64,000 nucleotides of DNA. Source: Talinum fruticosum. Lineage: Eukaryota > Streptophyta > Magnoliopsida > Caryophyllales > Talinaceae. The translations under genes and the position numbers were made by a program. The stretch covers positions 2,480,001 through 2,544,000 of the forward strand of contig JAITYX010000079.1 of the NCBI GenBank assembly GCA_021018815.1, in the 5' to 3' direction. Of the stretch, positions 1 through 15,632 are shown piece after piece (the stretch's first letter is position 1; each line of letters opens with the position of its first letter). The notes beneath the pieces were generated by a model, which made no database searches, was not told the DNA's origin, and saw only the letters and a program-made list of their open reading frames with translations.

Positions 1-470
1 TAGAAACAAAAACGCACTTGGATCTGCTCGACCCAACAGCAGAAATAGTGACTGTAGATCGGACGAGCCCTAAATTCTCTCTCTTGGAGAGACAAAATGG
101 GTGACAAGAATAACGAACCCAAGAGCCCTTTTCGTTTTTTCTTGTGTGATTTGTGCTGGTTCCCTCCTTAGCACGCCTTCATTCTCTCTCCGGCTCAGAT
201 TTTGTCCTCTGCCCCTCGTTCTGATGTCTGAGAAATGCTTCTATTTTTTGCCTTTTTCTTCAAGGTGGGTTTTGTTTTTGGTGTACCCTTTTTTATTACA
301 GTCTATGCCACTGTTGAGAATCCAGTTCAGCTGTCCTTTTCCATCCACCATCTTTCTCTTTCATCTTCCTTTCTTTAATTTAATGCGTTCATCTCAGTTC
401 ATGAGTATTTGTATGTGTAACCCAGATTATAGTTGGGTTTTTATATGCGGATGCCCGTTGTAAGTTGTTG
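1..470 (+). other. Unassigned left edge, possible 5' end of a transcript
   Basis: The stretch is less AT-rich than what follows and contains CT-rich blocks like a 5' UTR or first intron. An ATG at 97 in good context (AAAATGGG) opens only 24 codons before a stop. A second ATG at 101 opens a longer frame to 463 with no recognisable domain. A plausible splice donor (AAG/GTGGGT) lies near 263. I recognise no family. It could be a leader exon of a gene whose body I could not find, or chance. Confidence 0.2.
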
Positions 471-3400
471 GAAATTGTGCGTCACATATGATTAGTTGGT
501 GTTTGAATTCAGATTAGATGGATTGTTATCGTGAAATTTTAACTTATTTTTAATCGAAATTTATGTGTATGATTAACGTTTTTGATTCTCTAGAGTGATT
601 TGCTATTGCTTTTACATAACACGACTAGCACATAATTTATTAATTATTATTATTTTTAATGCTCCATTGTCTAGTGAAATGTCATTTTTAACCATATTAT
701 ACTTACATATGATGAAATTTATTTTTATCTCCTTATATTTGTCAAAATTATAATAAGTATAGAAAATAAAAAATAAGAATTAATTTATTAAAACAACTAA
801 AAATATGATGCATTTCTAAAGTGAGATTCAAAATATAACTATACTTACACCGAATATAAAATAGATCAATATAAATATATGTTTATGTAAAAATATGTAC
901 TCCTTCATAAAAAATACTATGAAAATGACTAAAAATAATGGTATAATATTATAATAATTAGTAGACAATGTAATGTCATTTTCAGAGGGGGAAGAAAAAG
1001 AGAGGAAGACTAGTAATAACTCACATCATAATAAACTTATATTATTAAGATATATGTATTAACAAATTATGACATATATGTCACATTCACAGGCTTTCAA
1101 CTATGAACAACAATGTGAATATTTGATTTTATAATAATAATGTCAGTCATAATATTATTTTTACTCATTTGGAGAAAGAAATATAAGTCAATTATGCCAT
1201 TATACATTGATAGGTGACTTGTATATCTACTTTTAAATAAAAAAATATATAAATCTCGATGAGTAGAAAGGACACTACACGTTTATCACAACCTACCGTA
1301 AGTTTATAAAATTTAAGATAAATTCTCTAATATTTATATGTATAACTAGAGTTTTCAATGTAGTGTTTGTAGTTTATTGTGAAACAAATATTTAGTAACC
1401 TAAATTTAGATTTTACAGGTAAAGAAGATTTGACATAAAAAATGAAAAGTTGCATGATTTTATACTTCATTTACATATATAAGACGAGCCGAAATCATGT
1501 TTATAGGGTAGCTAATCCGAATGAAAATGAGATTTTAATGATGAATGAATGAAACATGAAGGGAGAAAATAGACAGGCAATAGTGAGTTTGCAATGAGAT
1601 TATTCCCCTGGTTGATAATTTAGAATCAGAGTAGTTTTATGTTGGGTCAATTGTGCTTAATTAATTGATTAATCAAGGGGGACCATTACTTGTAAAGTGG
1701 AAAGATTAATTAATATTACTGTATTTGCTCTGAACTGATAATGACACATGCAGGTTAGTTAGTTATTATTGGCGGGTGATGGATAATTCTCTTCCATAAT
1801 TAATTGTTGCCCATTTTCTATTTTCTTGTTTGTTGACCACTAATAATTAATTATAGAGGCCTCTCTTTTTCCTTTTTTCTTTTTTTTTTTTTTGAGGTAA
1901 GGGGTGGGAAAATAGAGTACTATAAAGTAAATGCAAATGAGATGCGAATGAAAAATATAATATATTTATGTTATTTTATGTTCGTTTATGTTATTATATA
2001 TTTGTTTATGTTTGTTTCTTATTATATTTATGTTTTATGTGCATTTTATGTGTAATTTCGAACAGGATTTTAAGACAAATTTAGATGAAATATTTTTTTT
2101 TGTAAAGAATAGTATTTGTGTAAATATTCATCTATGTTCATTGAATCCTCTATAAAATCGATGTAGTTAGATTTTAAAATATTACTGGTATTGTGAAATG
2201 GAAGGGTTATTCTTTAATTAAAAGTCATAATAAATTATTTTCATAATTTAGAAAATTTAAATATATGTTTCTAGACAATTAATGTAAAATACTTCAGTAC
2301 TATTAATTTCACATTGGTCAATATGTCACATATTTAACAAGATTTATTTTAGCCACTTAATGATTTTTTTATTGTACGTATTTTTTTCAATGCAAAAAGG
2401 ATTGTAAATTATATTTTACCGTTATTTATTGTTAAGGTATATGACTATGGACGTGTTCGGTAAAATTAGTCGTTTCAGTGAGTGGTTAGTTGTTTTAGTA
2501 GATGTTAGTCTGTTTTATTAGCGATTAGTTGTTAATGACTAGTGGTTAATGGTTAGATGTTCAACTAGTGATTTGAGATAAGTGTGTTCGGTAATAGTAC
2601 CTCTTTAAGTAGCAGATTTATATAAAATGACTTAAAAGGACATAATTGATAAAAGATTTTAGAAAATAAAAAGGAGAATTTTGGAAATTATGTGCAAACA
2701 CTAGGTAGTGTTTTTGAAAACGTTACTTTGAGTAGTTTTTCAAAAACACTACCTAAAACTCTACTCACTATGTCAAACACCACTTTGCCGAACACTTACA
2801 TTTTTAGATAAGTAATGTTTTACATCCTCCAAAACACTAATCACTACCTCAAACACTATTGCCGAACACACCCTATAAGTGAAATTTTAATTGCAGATAT
2901 AGCGGTTGTAGAGTCATAGCAAGTCGATTTGGATTTTGGACTTGATTATCTACCTAACAACAATAAGCCTCCATCTCAACAAGCGATTTATTTATCGTGT
3001 ATTAGGTTGGAGTAAACGGATAATGCCATACAAGTAGCCGCATTATTCATTGTATAATCATCCGCAACTAGGTAAGCTTGTCATGTTCTATCCAAAAAAA
3101 AAGAAAAAGAAAAAAAGCTTGTCATGTACATTGAAGTAATTGAGATTAATGAAATATTGCATCTAAGCTTTTCTTTTTGGGGTGTTATTTTTTACTATTT
3201 TTTTAATTATATTTTACTCCGTTGAATAAATTTACTGTTTTTTTATTTATGATGTTTATTTAACTAATTTTTTCTCCTAAAATTTTTACTGTGAATGATA
3301 TATAAAGACTGATATAGATGTGATTTGATCAAGCATTTAAGCTAGTCAACTCCCATTTAGTTAGTTATTTGTAAGATAGAAAGTACTAGTTTTTCTACAA

Positions 3401-3973
3401 CTAGCCAAATACATAACATGCGCATTCTTAATGTTGATCACATACATGTCATGATTATTTGATCTTTGATCCTCCACTATGGCTTATTCGATTTTTAGTC
3501 TAGATTATTTGTGCTCGATCCTAGATCGATGAACATCCTTGACTTTATTATTCAATTAAGGGTCTGTTTGACTTTATATGAAAAACATAATATATTTATA
3601 TTTTATATTCGTTTATATTATTTTATATTCATTTTTGTTCGTACAACTCATTTATGTTCGTTTCTACTCAATCATATTCCTTTTTGCCTTATGTGTGTTT
3701 TATATGTTTTTTTTTGAGTCGACGTGTGTTTTATACGGAAGTTTGAATATGTGCTAAATAAAATGAAGATTTAAAAAAAAGAAATTAAAACGGGACGGAA
3801 GAAATAATGAAATATCTTAATCTCATTCGGCCCTCCCAATTCCCGTTCTTGCAAAACCGCAAGTTTTATCTAGAAGCTATTTTCAAGATCCAGGGTTTAC
3901 GGTTCTAGGGTTTAACCAAACCAGCGTCCCATTTCGATTTCTCCTGTTTCCCCTCCAAATCTCTCCTTATCTC
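471..3973. other. AT-rich intergenic spacer
   Basis: There is no coding signal: open frames are short and use AT-rich, low-complexity codons. It contains a poly-T tract near 1880, a MITE-like element at 2450-2875 (listed separately) and A/G-rich low-complexity sequence near 3095. The last 130 bases or so should hold the promoter and 5' UTR of the Iojap-related gene. No clear TATA box was seen. Confidence 0.5.
2450..2875. mobile_element. MITE-like element with nested inverted repeats
   Basis: The left end reads GACGTGTTCGGTAAAA and the right end, read on the other strand, AGGGTGTGTTCGGCAA, so the ends form an imperfect terminal inverted repeat. A second, inner pair of GTGTTCGG-type ends sits near 2585 and 2785. 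In the middle, 2703-2720 and 2737-2754 are a perfect 18-bp inverted repeat around a 16-nt loop. There is no coding capacity. The GTGTTCGG ends resemble hAT-type MITEs of plants, but no clean 8-bp target duplication was found, so the superfamily is an inference. Confidence 0.55.
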
Positions 3974-6900
3974 ATGTGGGCAGTTCTGAGGGCTCGAGTC
4001 CGTTCTCTTTCCTCTCCTCCCCTCCCGCTGCGGCCATTGCCATGGAGCTTCAATCGCAGCTTCGCTTCTCTGACGCCGGACAAAGACGGGAAGACGGAGA
4101 TTCTGAAACTGGAAGAGGTCGAGAAGGTTCTCTCCGATGTTAAGGCCGACGATGTTAGGGTTGTTTCCGTCGGAAATCTCTGTGATTGGACTGATTACAT
4201 GGTCTTCGCCACTGGTCGATCCTCCTGGCATGTTCGTAACATCGCCCAAGCCCTTGTTTACAAGGCAGGTTATCATCTCCACCTTCTTTGTTTTAGAGAT
4301 TTAGGGTTGAAACTTTTAATCTTTTCGTAGCTGAGGTTAGGGTGCCTTTTTTTTTTTGTGCAATTGAATATCATGAATGAATTGATTGATGTTGTTAGGG
4401 CTGGTGATTTTCTCGCTTGGTAGTTAATGGTCGATTTAAAATTACAGGTTTTCAAGGCCTGTGGAGATGAATATGTGTTTTTCTTCATATACCCCCCGGC
4501 GGCCGAAAAAAAGAAAACTGCTCTCTTTATGCCCTGTATCATCCTTATGCGGGTTTTCTTTCCCCAGTTGTTACTCATACTGTTGCTTGCTCCTCCTCGG
4601 CCCCCTTTTCTTTTTTTTGTTGTTGTTATTAGTCCTGTGCTTGTGCTCTTGTGCCGGTCTTTATTCGTTTAGTACATTGAATATTACCATTACCAACTGC
4701 TGTTGGTTCCTTCCACTGTATTTTGAATGACGTTTTATTTCAATGTTGACATGATTGTCATAGGCTAAGGAAAAGCAAAGAGGAGCTCCTAGGATGTTAT
4801 TGCCAAGTGTTGAAGGGCAAGCAAGTGGCAACTGGATTGTTGTTGACTCTGGTTTGTTTTCTTGCTCTGTATAAGTTGTTATTTATACCTTTTTTGCATT
4901 ATCCGTACATGTTAGGAAGCAAATGTGCAATGTAGTTGCTTTGTGATATGTATTATGCTCCACAATTCAAAGCATGCATCAGTCTAGGAAATTAAATATG
5001 CACCAATGGAGCAAAAGGCGACAATTTATGGAGCTCTTTTGTGCTTAACTGCGTTGACTGTGACGAGACATTTGGAAAACCTAGAGCTGTGTTTGGGGTG
5101 AATTAGTTGATGTGAAGTTTTCGTAGGCCCTTGAGGTGCAACTCGCAAGGTGTGCATGTCATGCGTCATTGGTATCTGTAGCAAAGGAGGGAGAGATGAG
5201 ATAGTGAATCGTTGAAGCTCTCTAAATTAACTGGGTATTGGGTGTCACCATAATGCTCTGTGCAGAACTCTATCTAAATCATCCTTCAAAACCAATGAGA
5301 TGGTGTCGATTTGAGGGTTCAAACTTCAAACGGACCATGCAATTACCATTTGACATTTTATCAGCTGTTTTTCAAAAATCTTTATAAAAATTGTGCATTC
5401 TGACCTTTATTTGAGAGGTCCAAAGGAGGCTTTGGATCTTTATTTTTAGAAAATTGTAGCAAAAATATCTTATTGAAGATGTATGTGCCTTTGCCTTGTA
5501 CCTCACCTTTTTCACAATTTGTGTGTCAATAATGCTCCTTGTGACTTCTAAAACTGTGGCCAAACCGCATTGAAATAGAAAATAAGGCTTATTATGGTAT
5601 GTAATCATTGAAGTGCCACTTCAGTGGTCTTTATATGATACTTTGGTGCAGGGAGAGAGGCACAGTACGGTAGTACATGCTTGACAATTTGGCCTGGGTT
5701 TATGTGCTTCCAGTTTTAAGTTGCTTTTCTGACTATCTGTGTGTGCAAGACCCAGTGGGCTTCGCTTAAAATGAGTTATCCATTAAAATTGGGGACCAGC
5801 AATCTCTTTGATGTTAAATTTTTTGGTCCTACTTTACCCTCTCGGTGCAATTATTTTGATGCTCGTCTTGGGTCAGGTGAGACCATCTGTTCAGTGACTT
5901 CAGTCTCTCTACACTAAGGTTCTTCTGGAAAAAAGTAAATCATCTGCAAGCTGTAAATGGGGGTAGGAAAATGACAAAATAGGGTATGAGCAACATGATT
6001 TGCCTAGTTCTTTAGTGAAAGAAAAGGTTCATGGAAAAGATGCAGACAAATCTTTCTCAACTGGGAACCTTTCTCCCTTTTCCTAGAGGAGGATTCCAAT
6101 GTTCAGCTAAACGAGCAAGATATACTGTAATCAGAGATAAACCTATGAGCTTAGTTGAGTGCAAAAATTTACTGAAGATGAAAAGAATCCACTGATTCTA
6201 GTTGTTTTGAGAATTTCTGCCAATTCATGATTATCTTATCCAAGGATATTTTATTGGTAAGTATATTTTTTGTTTTTTTTTATTTATTTATTTTGGGTGT
6301 TCCAGGTACAGTGATAGTTCATGCTCTAGATGAGAAGGCCAGAGCATATTATGACTTGGAACGTCATTGGGCTGCAGACAAGCGACCAGCAGAATCAACC
6401 CAGGTTTGTGCTATTGCTCTGTATAGTACCGTGGTTGACTGTTAGTTTAAAGGTTCCAATTAGTTGTACTTACACATAAGCAAAGTTACTAACTGTTATC
6501 TTATTGTTTTTGGTTTTTACCATTTTGGTTCATTCCATGAAAACTAAGTTCACAATATCTGTAGTGAAAGTTTTTAGGGTACAGCTTCTCTCCCCCATTT
6601 TCTTTTCAACAAAGCTGTATAAACGGAGGTTTTAAAAGCACATATAGAATAGAACCGGGGGGATCTGACACTAATATCCACATATGATTACCTTCATTAT
6701 TCATTATTTAGAGTAAGTGAAGAGACTCAAATAATTGATTGAATTCAAAAGCATGTGATGCAAGCTCAGTAGTGAGTCTTGAGTTAGTATAGGAAATGTT
6801 TCATTAGTCATAAACATGAATCTTCCTAAATATGGGCTGACATGTTCTCCTAGTAATTGTGTTGTTGAAGCTTAATCTTTGTTTGGTTTTTTTGGGGGAG

Positions 6901-9900
6901 GGGAATGAAGGTTATTAACTCTTATTTCCCTTGTTTAGGAAAATTACATGATAGGGAGGGGAGGGAAGGGGTCAACCCCATTAGCGCCATTTTTATTTGA
7001 TCCCCAAAATGAGGGGGAATGTTGATGAAGGAACTCTATCCCCGTTGCTACTATTACTTATGACTTTGTCATTCTCTTTTGGATCATAGAAGGAGATCTA
7101 AAAGGAGTTAATAATGAACAAGATTTTAGTGTTTTGGTGGTGTACTCTTTACAATAGTGTTGAAATGATTTAAAATGGTCCTAAAATAGCTAAGAACTTT
7201 TTGAATAATCACTAGGTTTGTTAAGATATTATTTTATAACTTTCCGAAAATTTTCTAAAAATTACAAAAAAACTATGGATAATAGCCTTCATTTTTGGGC
7301 CTTAGAAGGAGTTGACCCCTACGCCTTTGAAACCCATTGGGATGTTAACATTATCCTCTTTACGAATTTAGAAGATCTTGATAATTACTACTTATAACGT
7401 TGCCATTGTCTTTTGGATCTTAGAAGGTGATCCGAAAGTAGTCAAGAATGAGCAAGATTTTAGTGTTTTGGTGGTGTGCAATGTTGTTGAAATGATTTAG
7501 AATGGACTTAAAATAACCAAGAACCTTTTGAATTATCACTAGGTTTGTTAGTATATTATTTGACAACTTCTCGAAATTTCTCCAAAATTGCAAAAAAACC
7601 ATGGACAAAGCCTTCATTTTTCGGTCTTGCGAGGAGTTGATCACTATGTCTTTGAAACCCTTTGGGACGTTGAAAGTATTCTCTTTATAAATTTAGATAA
7701 TCTTGATAATTACTACTTATGATGTTGTCATTGTCTTTTCGATCTTATAAGGTGATTTGAAAGCACCCAAGAATGAGTTAGATTTTAGAAGATTTTAGTG
7801 TTTTGGTGTTGTACAATGTTGTTGAAATGATTTACAATGGGCCTAAAATAGCCAAGAATTGAATTATCACTAGGTTTGTTAAGATATTATTTCACAACTT
7901 AAAATTTCCCAAAAATGGCAAAAACCCATGGATGATAGCCTTTACTTTTGGGTCTTGGAAGAGTTGACCACTATGCCTTTGAAACCCCTTGGGACGCTAA
8001 AAGTATTCTTTTTATGAATTTAAATGATCTTGATGATTACTATTTATGACTTTGCTATTGCTTTTGAATCTTAGAAGGTGATTCGAATGTAGTCAAGAAT
8101 GAGCAGATTTTAGTGTTTTAGTGATGTGCAATGATGTTGAAATGATTTAGAATGGGCCTAAAATAGTCAAGAACCTTTTGAATTATCACTAGTTTTGTTA
8201 GAATGTTATTTGACAACTTTTTGAAAATTTTCCAAAAATTGCAAAAAACTATGGATAATAGCCTTCATTTTTGGATCTTGGAAGGAGCTGACCACCTCTC
8301 GAAACCCCTTTGGACGTTAATAGTATCCTCATTATGAATTTAGATGATCTTGATGATTACTACTAATGACGTTTACATTGTCTTTTGGATCTTAAAAGGT
8401 GATCCGAAAGTTGTCAAGAATGATAGCCAAGAACCTTATGAATTATCATTGGGTTTGTTAAGATATTATTTAACAACTTTACCAAAGTTTTTCAAAAATT
8501 ACAAAAAATCATGGATAATAGCCTTCATTTTTGGGCCTTAGAAGGAGTTGCTCACTACACCTCCGAAACCCCTTGGAACGTTAACAATGTTCTCTTTATA
8601 AATTTAGATGATCTTGATGATTATTACTTATGATGTTGTCATTATCTTTTGGATCTTAAAAGGTCATCCGAAAGTAGTCAAGAATGAGCAAGATTTTAGT
8701 GTTTTGGTGGTGTGATATTGAAATGATTTAGAATGGGCCTGAAATAGCCAAAAACCTATTGAATTATCATTAGATTTGTTAAGATTTTATTCGAGAACTT
8801 TCCGAAAATTTTCCAAAAATTTAGAATGAGCCTTCATTTTTGGGTCTTGGAAGGAGTTAACCAAGTGTGTTTGTGAAACACCTTGGGACGTTAACGATAT
8901 TCTTTTTATGAATTTAGATAATCTTGATGATTACTACTTATAACGTTGCTACTGTTTTTGGATCTTAGAAAGTGATCCAGAGCAACCAAGAATGAGGAAG
9001 ATTTAGTGTTTTTCTGGTGTACAATGCTTTTAAAATGATTTAGAATTGCCTAAAATAGCCAAGAACCTTTTGAATTATTACTAGATTTATTAAGATATTA
9101 TTTTACAACTTTTCGAAAATTTTTCAAAAACCATGGATAATAGCCTTCTAGGTCTTGGATGGAGTTGACCACTACGCTTCTTAAACTCCTTGGGACATTA
9201 AGGGTAATCTCTTTATGAATTTACATAATCTTGATGATTACTACTTAGACCACTATGTCTCGTGCCCCTTGGGATTTTAACACTATCCTCTTTATGAATT
9301 TAGATGATCTTCATGATTACTACTCTTAGTTTAAAAAGCTCAAGGCGCACAAAAGTACAAAAGTGCAAAGGGTCCCGAGGTGGAACGAGGCACACTTACT
9401 AAAAATGTTTGAAAATCATTACCAAGGAATATGTTTTGTCGAATATGCTAGATGATGACATCAAATAAGTAATTAGGGATATCATTGTAACAATGAAAAA
9501 TATCATGAAAAGCCTTAGATTGTGATAACATAATGAATTCGCTACGATTTTCACTCAAAAGCAAGCGAAAGAAAGAAAAAAATAGCACCGATTGAAAAAA
9601 GTGCAACTAACCCACTTACGTTACTCATAATTAGCGCCGGCAAAAATTCGTACGACCAATAGCCCGAATTTGTCCGACCCGAAAAAGCCTGGTCCAATCA
9701 CAAGATTTTTGTTCGAATTTTAAATTCGGACAATTTGTCATGTCCGAATTGAAATTTGGGTCCGGGTTCGGGTTTTGCAATTTGAGTTTGGGTTGTTCGA
9801 ATTTTGTGACTTATTTGGGTTCGGACATTCGGACAATTGGGTTCGGTCATTCAGAGTTTAGGTATAATTTAGTCCAAAATCTACAAAATTTTCAATAAAA

Positions 9901-10805
9901 TACTCGGACATTCGAGTTCGGACATTGAAAATTCGGGCTCAAGTTCGATCGTATACATGATTTGAGTTCAATTTTCAAAATTTCATATTACAAATTCGGA
10001 TATTCGGGTTCGGGTCCGGTCGGAGCGTCCGAATATGCAATTTGAATAGGGTCCGTGTATGTTGTTTTTATCGGACTATCCGAATTGTCCGAACCCGAAT
10101 TGACCCGAACTCGAATTTTTGCGAGCGCTACTCACAGTTTAACAAACAATTTAACAAAGACAGAGACTTGTAATCACAAGGTCTTGCTTAGTATATCCAA
10201 ACAAGGTGAATAGTGATCATCTTCCTTCCTTTGGTTGTATGCAATCAACCTCACAATGCAAATAAGTTTGTGTGTGTTTCCACTACTTTTTTTGGTTGTG
10301 TGAGAGTATTAAACAAGGTTGTGTGAGAGTATTACAATTAAAAGATACTTAATCATAAACTATATAATCTTACATTACAAGATTGAATACACTCTCTGTC
10401 CGAGGGGGAGGTATTTACATATCGGCTGTGCCCTGTGGTTTGGTGGACTGCCATTCATGGAAAGGCTACAAGGGGAGCCAAATGAGCATGGTGGATGTTG
10501 GTCCTTTAATCTCTGAATCATCGTGTCAGGAGAATGGAGATTAAGGCTAAATTCTTAATTGGTTCTCCACAATTGAAAGACTTGAGGTGTCTGAGGTGAA
10601 TGTGCTTGATTACTAGTAGATTCTAAACATCAGAATGTATGCTAATGTTCTGCTTAGTCGGGCTCAACTCAACAGAGGGAATGAGAATGATTCTTTCTTC
10701 TATTGGGTCTTTAACACCCTGTTTTTGTGATAGGATCTGGATAAAGCTATGGTGAAGATACGGCCGAAGAACAATTCCAAGAAGAGAGTCCAAACCCGCA
10801 CGTAA
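3974..10805 (+). CDS. Iojap-related protein (RsfS family), probably mitochondrial; 4 exons
   Basis: Ribosomal silencing factor family (Iojap/RsfS/C7orf30), which binds large-subunit protein uL14 and affects subunit joining. Exons: 3974-4264, 4764-4851, 6306-6403 and 10734-10805, giving 182 aa with no frame break. The first 35 residues or so are rich in Arg, Ser and Pro with few acidic residues, like a mitochondrial presequence. The family core follows: LCDWTDYMVFATGRSSWHV (about residues 74-92), then LLPSVEGQASGNWIVVDSG, then TVIVHALDEKARAYYDLERH. The last exon encodes a basic tail, DLDKAMVKIRPKNNSKKR. Length matches plant mitochondrial members, which from memory are about 180-190 aa. Intron 1 begins AAG/GCAGGT, a GC donor. 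The GT four bases later gives a stop or loses the reading frame, so the GC donor is preferred. Intron 3 is 4.3 kb and repeat-filled. The last exon was found by its in-phase match and is slightly less certain than the others. Confidence 0.88.
7040..9330. repeat. Tandem array of about seven ~315-bp units inside Iojap intron 3
   Basis: The phrase around GATCTTGATGATTACTACTT recurs near 7371, 7695, 8022, 8343, 8607, 8920, 9224 and 9309. The phrase around GTCAAGAATGAGCAAGAT recurs with the same order and spacing. Spacing is roughly 260-325 bp apart from a short last unit of about 85 bp. Units differ by scattered substitutions and small indels, so the array is not recent. No unit keeps a long open frame in common. 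The array lies wholly in one intron of a conserved gene. Confidence 0.85.
9633..10129. mobile_element. 497-bp terminal-inverted-repeat element in Iojap intron 3
   Basis: The first 18 bases (AGCGCCGGCAAAAATTCG) match the reverse complement of the last 18 (CGAATTTTTGCGAGCGCT) at 16 of 18 positions. A TA dinucleotide sits at both edges (about 9632-9633 and 10129-10130), which could be a TA target duplication. The interior is built from short variants of TTCGGGTTCGGACA and its complement, so much of it can fold. No open frame encodes a transposase. This looks like a non-autonomous DNA element of a family I cannot name. Confidence 0.6.
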
Positions 10806-11451
10806 TGCTTACTTTCACGTAACAATGTTGATGCTTTGAAAGCATACACCACCTGTTGTCCTTGAACTGGTTTTTGTTCTTTCAATGGTTGATGTTTTGG
10901 GATTAAACCAGTTAATCAAGTGGTATTTCTACTGTTAGCTTGAGGAGTTTTTGTGTCCGCAAAATTGGCTCACATTTCAGTTTCTCGGAGACACAGATTG
11001 CCCGCTGACCTTGGGATCTTGGAGTTTACTGCTTTCTGATTTACCAATGGAAGAGATGTAACTCATATTAGAGATATCAGATATGGGAGAGTCCTCTCGT
11101 CCCTTTTTATGGTATATATTGGTATATGGTAAGAAAATTATGCGATTTAGAAAAATGTGTTTTGGCCTTGTTTCTGAAGAGGTCAGTTTAGTTTCACGAT
11201 AAGATTGTGTGATATTGCTTCCCCTGTTGACTTGATATGAACACACTAAGAAAACTATTATGGGATATGGGTTGATGCGTATGTAATGTAGTAGAAGTAG
11301 ACAGTTCACATATAGATATCCTTGTAACCAGTTCAGACCCAAAAAAATAAAATCTTGTAAAGAGTAGGTCATTTTATATAAGAATTCACATTGTTTAACA
11401 TGAGTATTTAGGCAAATCCTTGTGTTGAGTATTTATTAAGGTTGCAAATAA
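10806..11451. other. 3' flank of the Iojap-related gene
   Basis: This is AT-rich non-coding sequence following the Iojap stop at 10803-10805. The proximal part probably holds the 3' UTR. Open frames here, such as 10977-11372 on the minus strand, show no domain and no codon pattern like the neighbouring genes. No other structure was seen before the Stowaway-like element at 11454. Confidence 0.4.
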
Positions 11452-11453
11452 TA

Positions 11454-11690
11454 CTCCCTCCATTTCAAAAAAATTACTTATTTTTGACTTTTGAGGTCAA
11501 ATTTTGTGAATTTTGATCAATATTTAATCAAAATATACATTGATTTACAATATGAAATAATTATTAGTGGATTTTTTTTAAAATACTTTCATTATAATAT
11601 AATTTTATAATTTTTTCTATTTACAATATGGGTTGATGTATTGGAGACTGTAAAATGTCAAATAAGACATTTATTTGGGAATGGAGGGGG
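11454..11690. mobile_element. Stowaway-like MITE (Tc1/mariner type)
   Basis: The left end is CTCCCTCCATTTC and the right end GGAATGGAGGGGG, the classic inverted ends of plant Stowaway elements. TA dinucleotides flank both ends (11452-11453 and 11691-11692) as expected for TA target duplications. The 237-bp length and AT-rich interior without coding capacity also fit. The right-hand TA forms the first bases of the TATATATAAGG tract upstream of FabG. Confidence 0.85.
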
Positions 11691-11700
11691 TATATATAAG
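11691..11700 (+). promoter_or_regulatory. Candidate TATA box for FabG
   Basis: TATATATAAG lies about 350 bp upstream of the FabG start codon, directly against the Stowaway-like MITE. A transcription start about 30 bp downstream would give a leader of roughly 320 nt that includes the (CT)n tract at 11936-11960. Placement rests on motif and position only. Confidence 0.45.
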
Positions 11701-11929
11701 GATACATCAATGCCATATAAGTAGGGAATGAAATTTCATAAAAGCTAGAAAAAGGAGAAAAAGAAAGAGAAATATAGTGCGACTGAAAACAGAGAACGAG
11801 AAAAGAAAAACAGAAGGGGGAAATACAGAGCGGCCCACCCACCTGGGCAATTGCGGATCACCTAAACACGGAAAAAGATCACAGACAACATTTACATCGT
11901 AGTCATCGACCATCGTGACTCCCTTTAAT

Positions 11930-11935
<6 letters not shown>

Positions 11936-11960
<25 letters not shown>
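11936..11960 (+). repeat. (CT)n microsatellite in the presumed FabG 5' UTR
   Basis: This is an uninterrupted CT run of about 25 bases, roughly 90 bp upstream of the FabG ATG. CT-rich tracts are common in plant leaders and core promoters. It may be length-variable. Confidence 0.8.
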
Positions 11961-12051
11961 CGGAGCTTCCAAAGCCAAACTTACAACGTTACATAACCCG
12001 AGCTCGTTCTTGTAGGCATTTCGTCGAACGCTTTGTCTACTAAGAGATTTC

Positions 12052-15632
<3,581 letters not shown>

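Noticed and set aside
101..463. Open frame of 120 codons at the left edge
   Set aside because: Hydrophobic and Ser-rich with no domain, overlapping a better-placed ATG at 97. Codon content resembles UTR or intron sequence. Kept only as an unassigned edge region.
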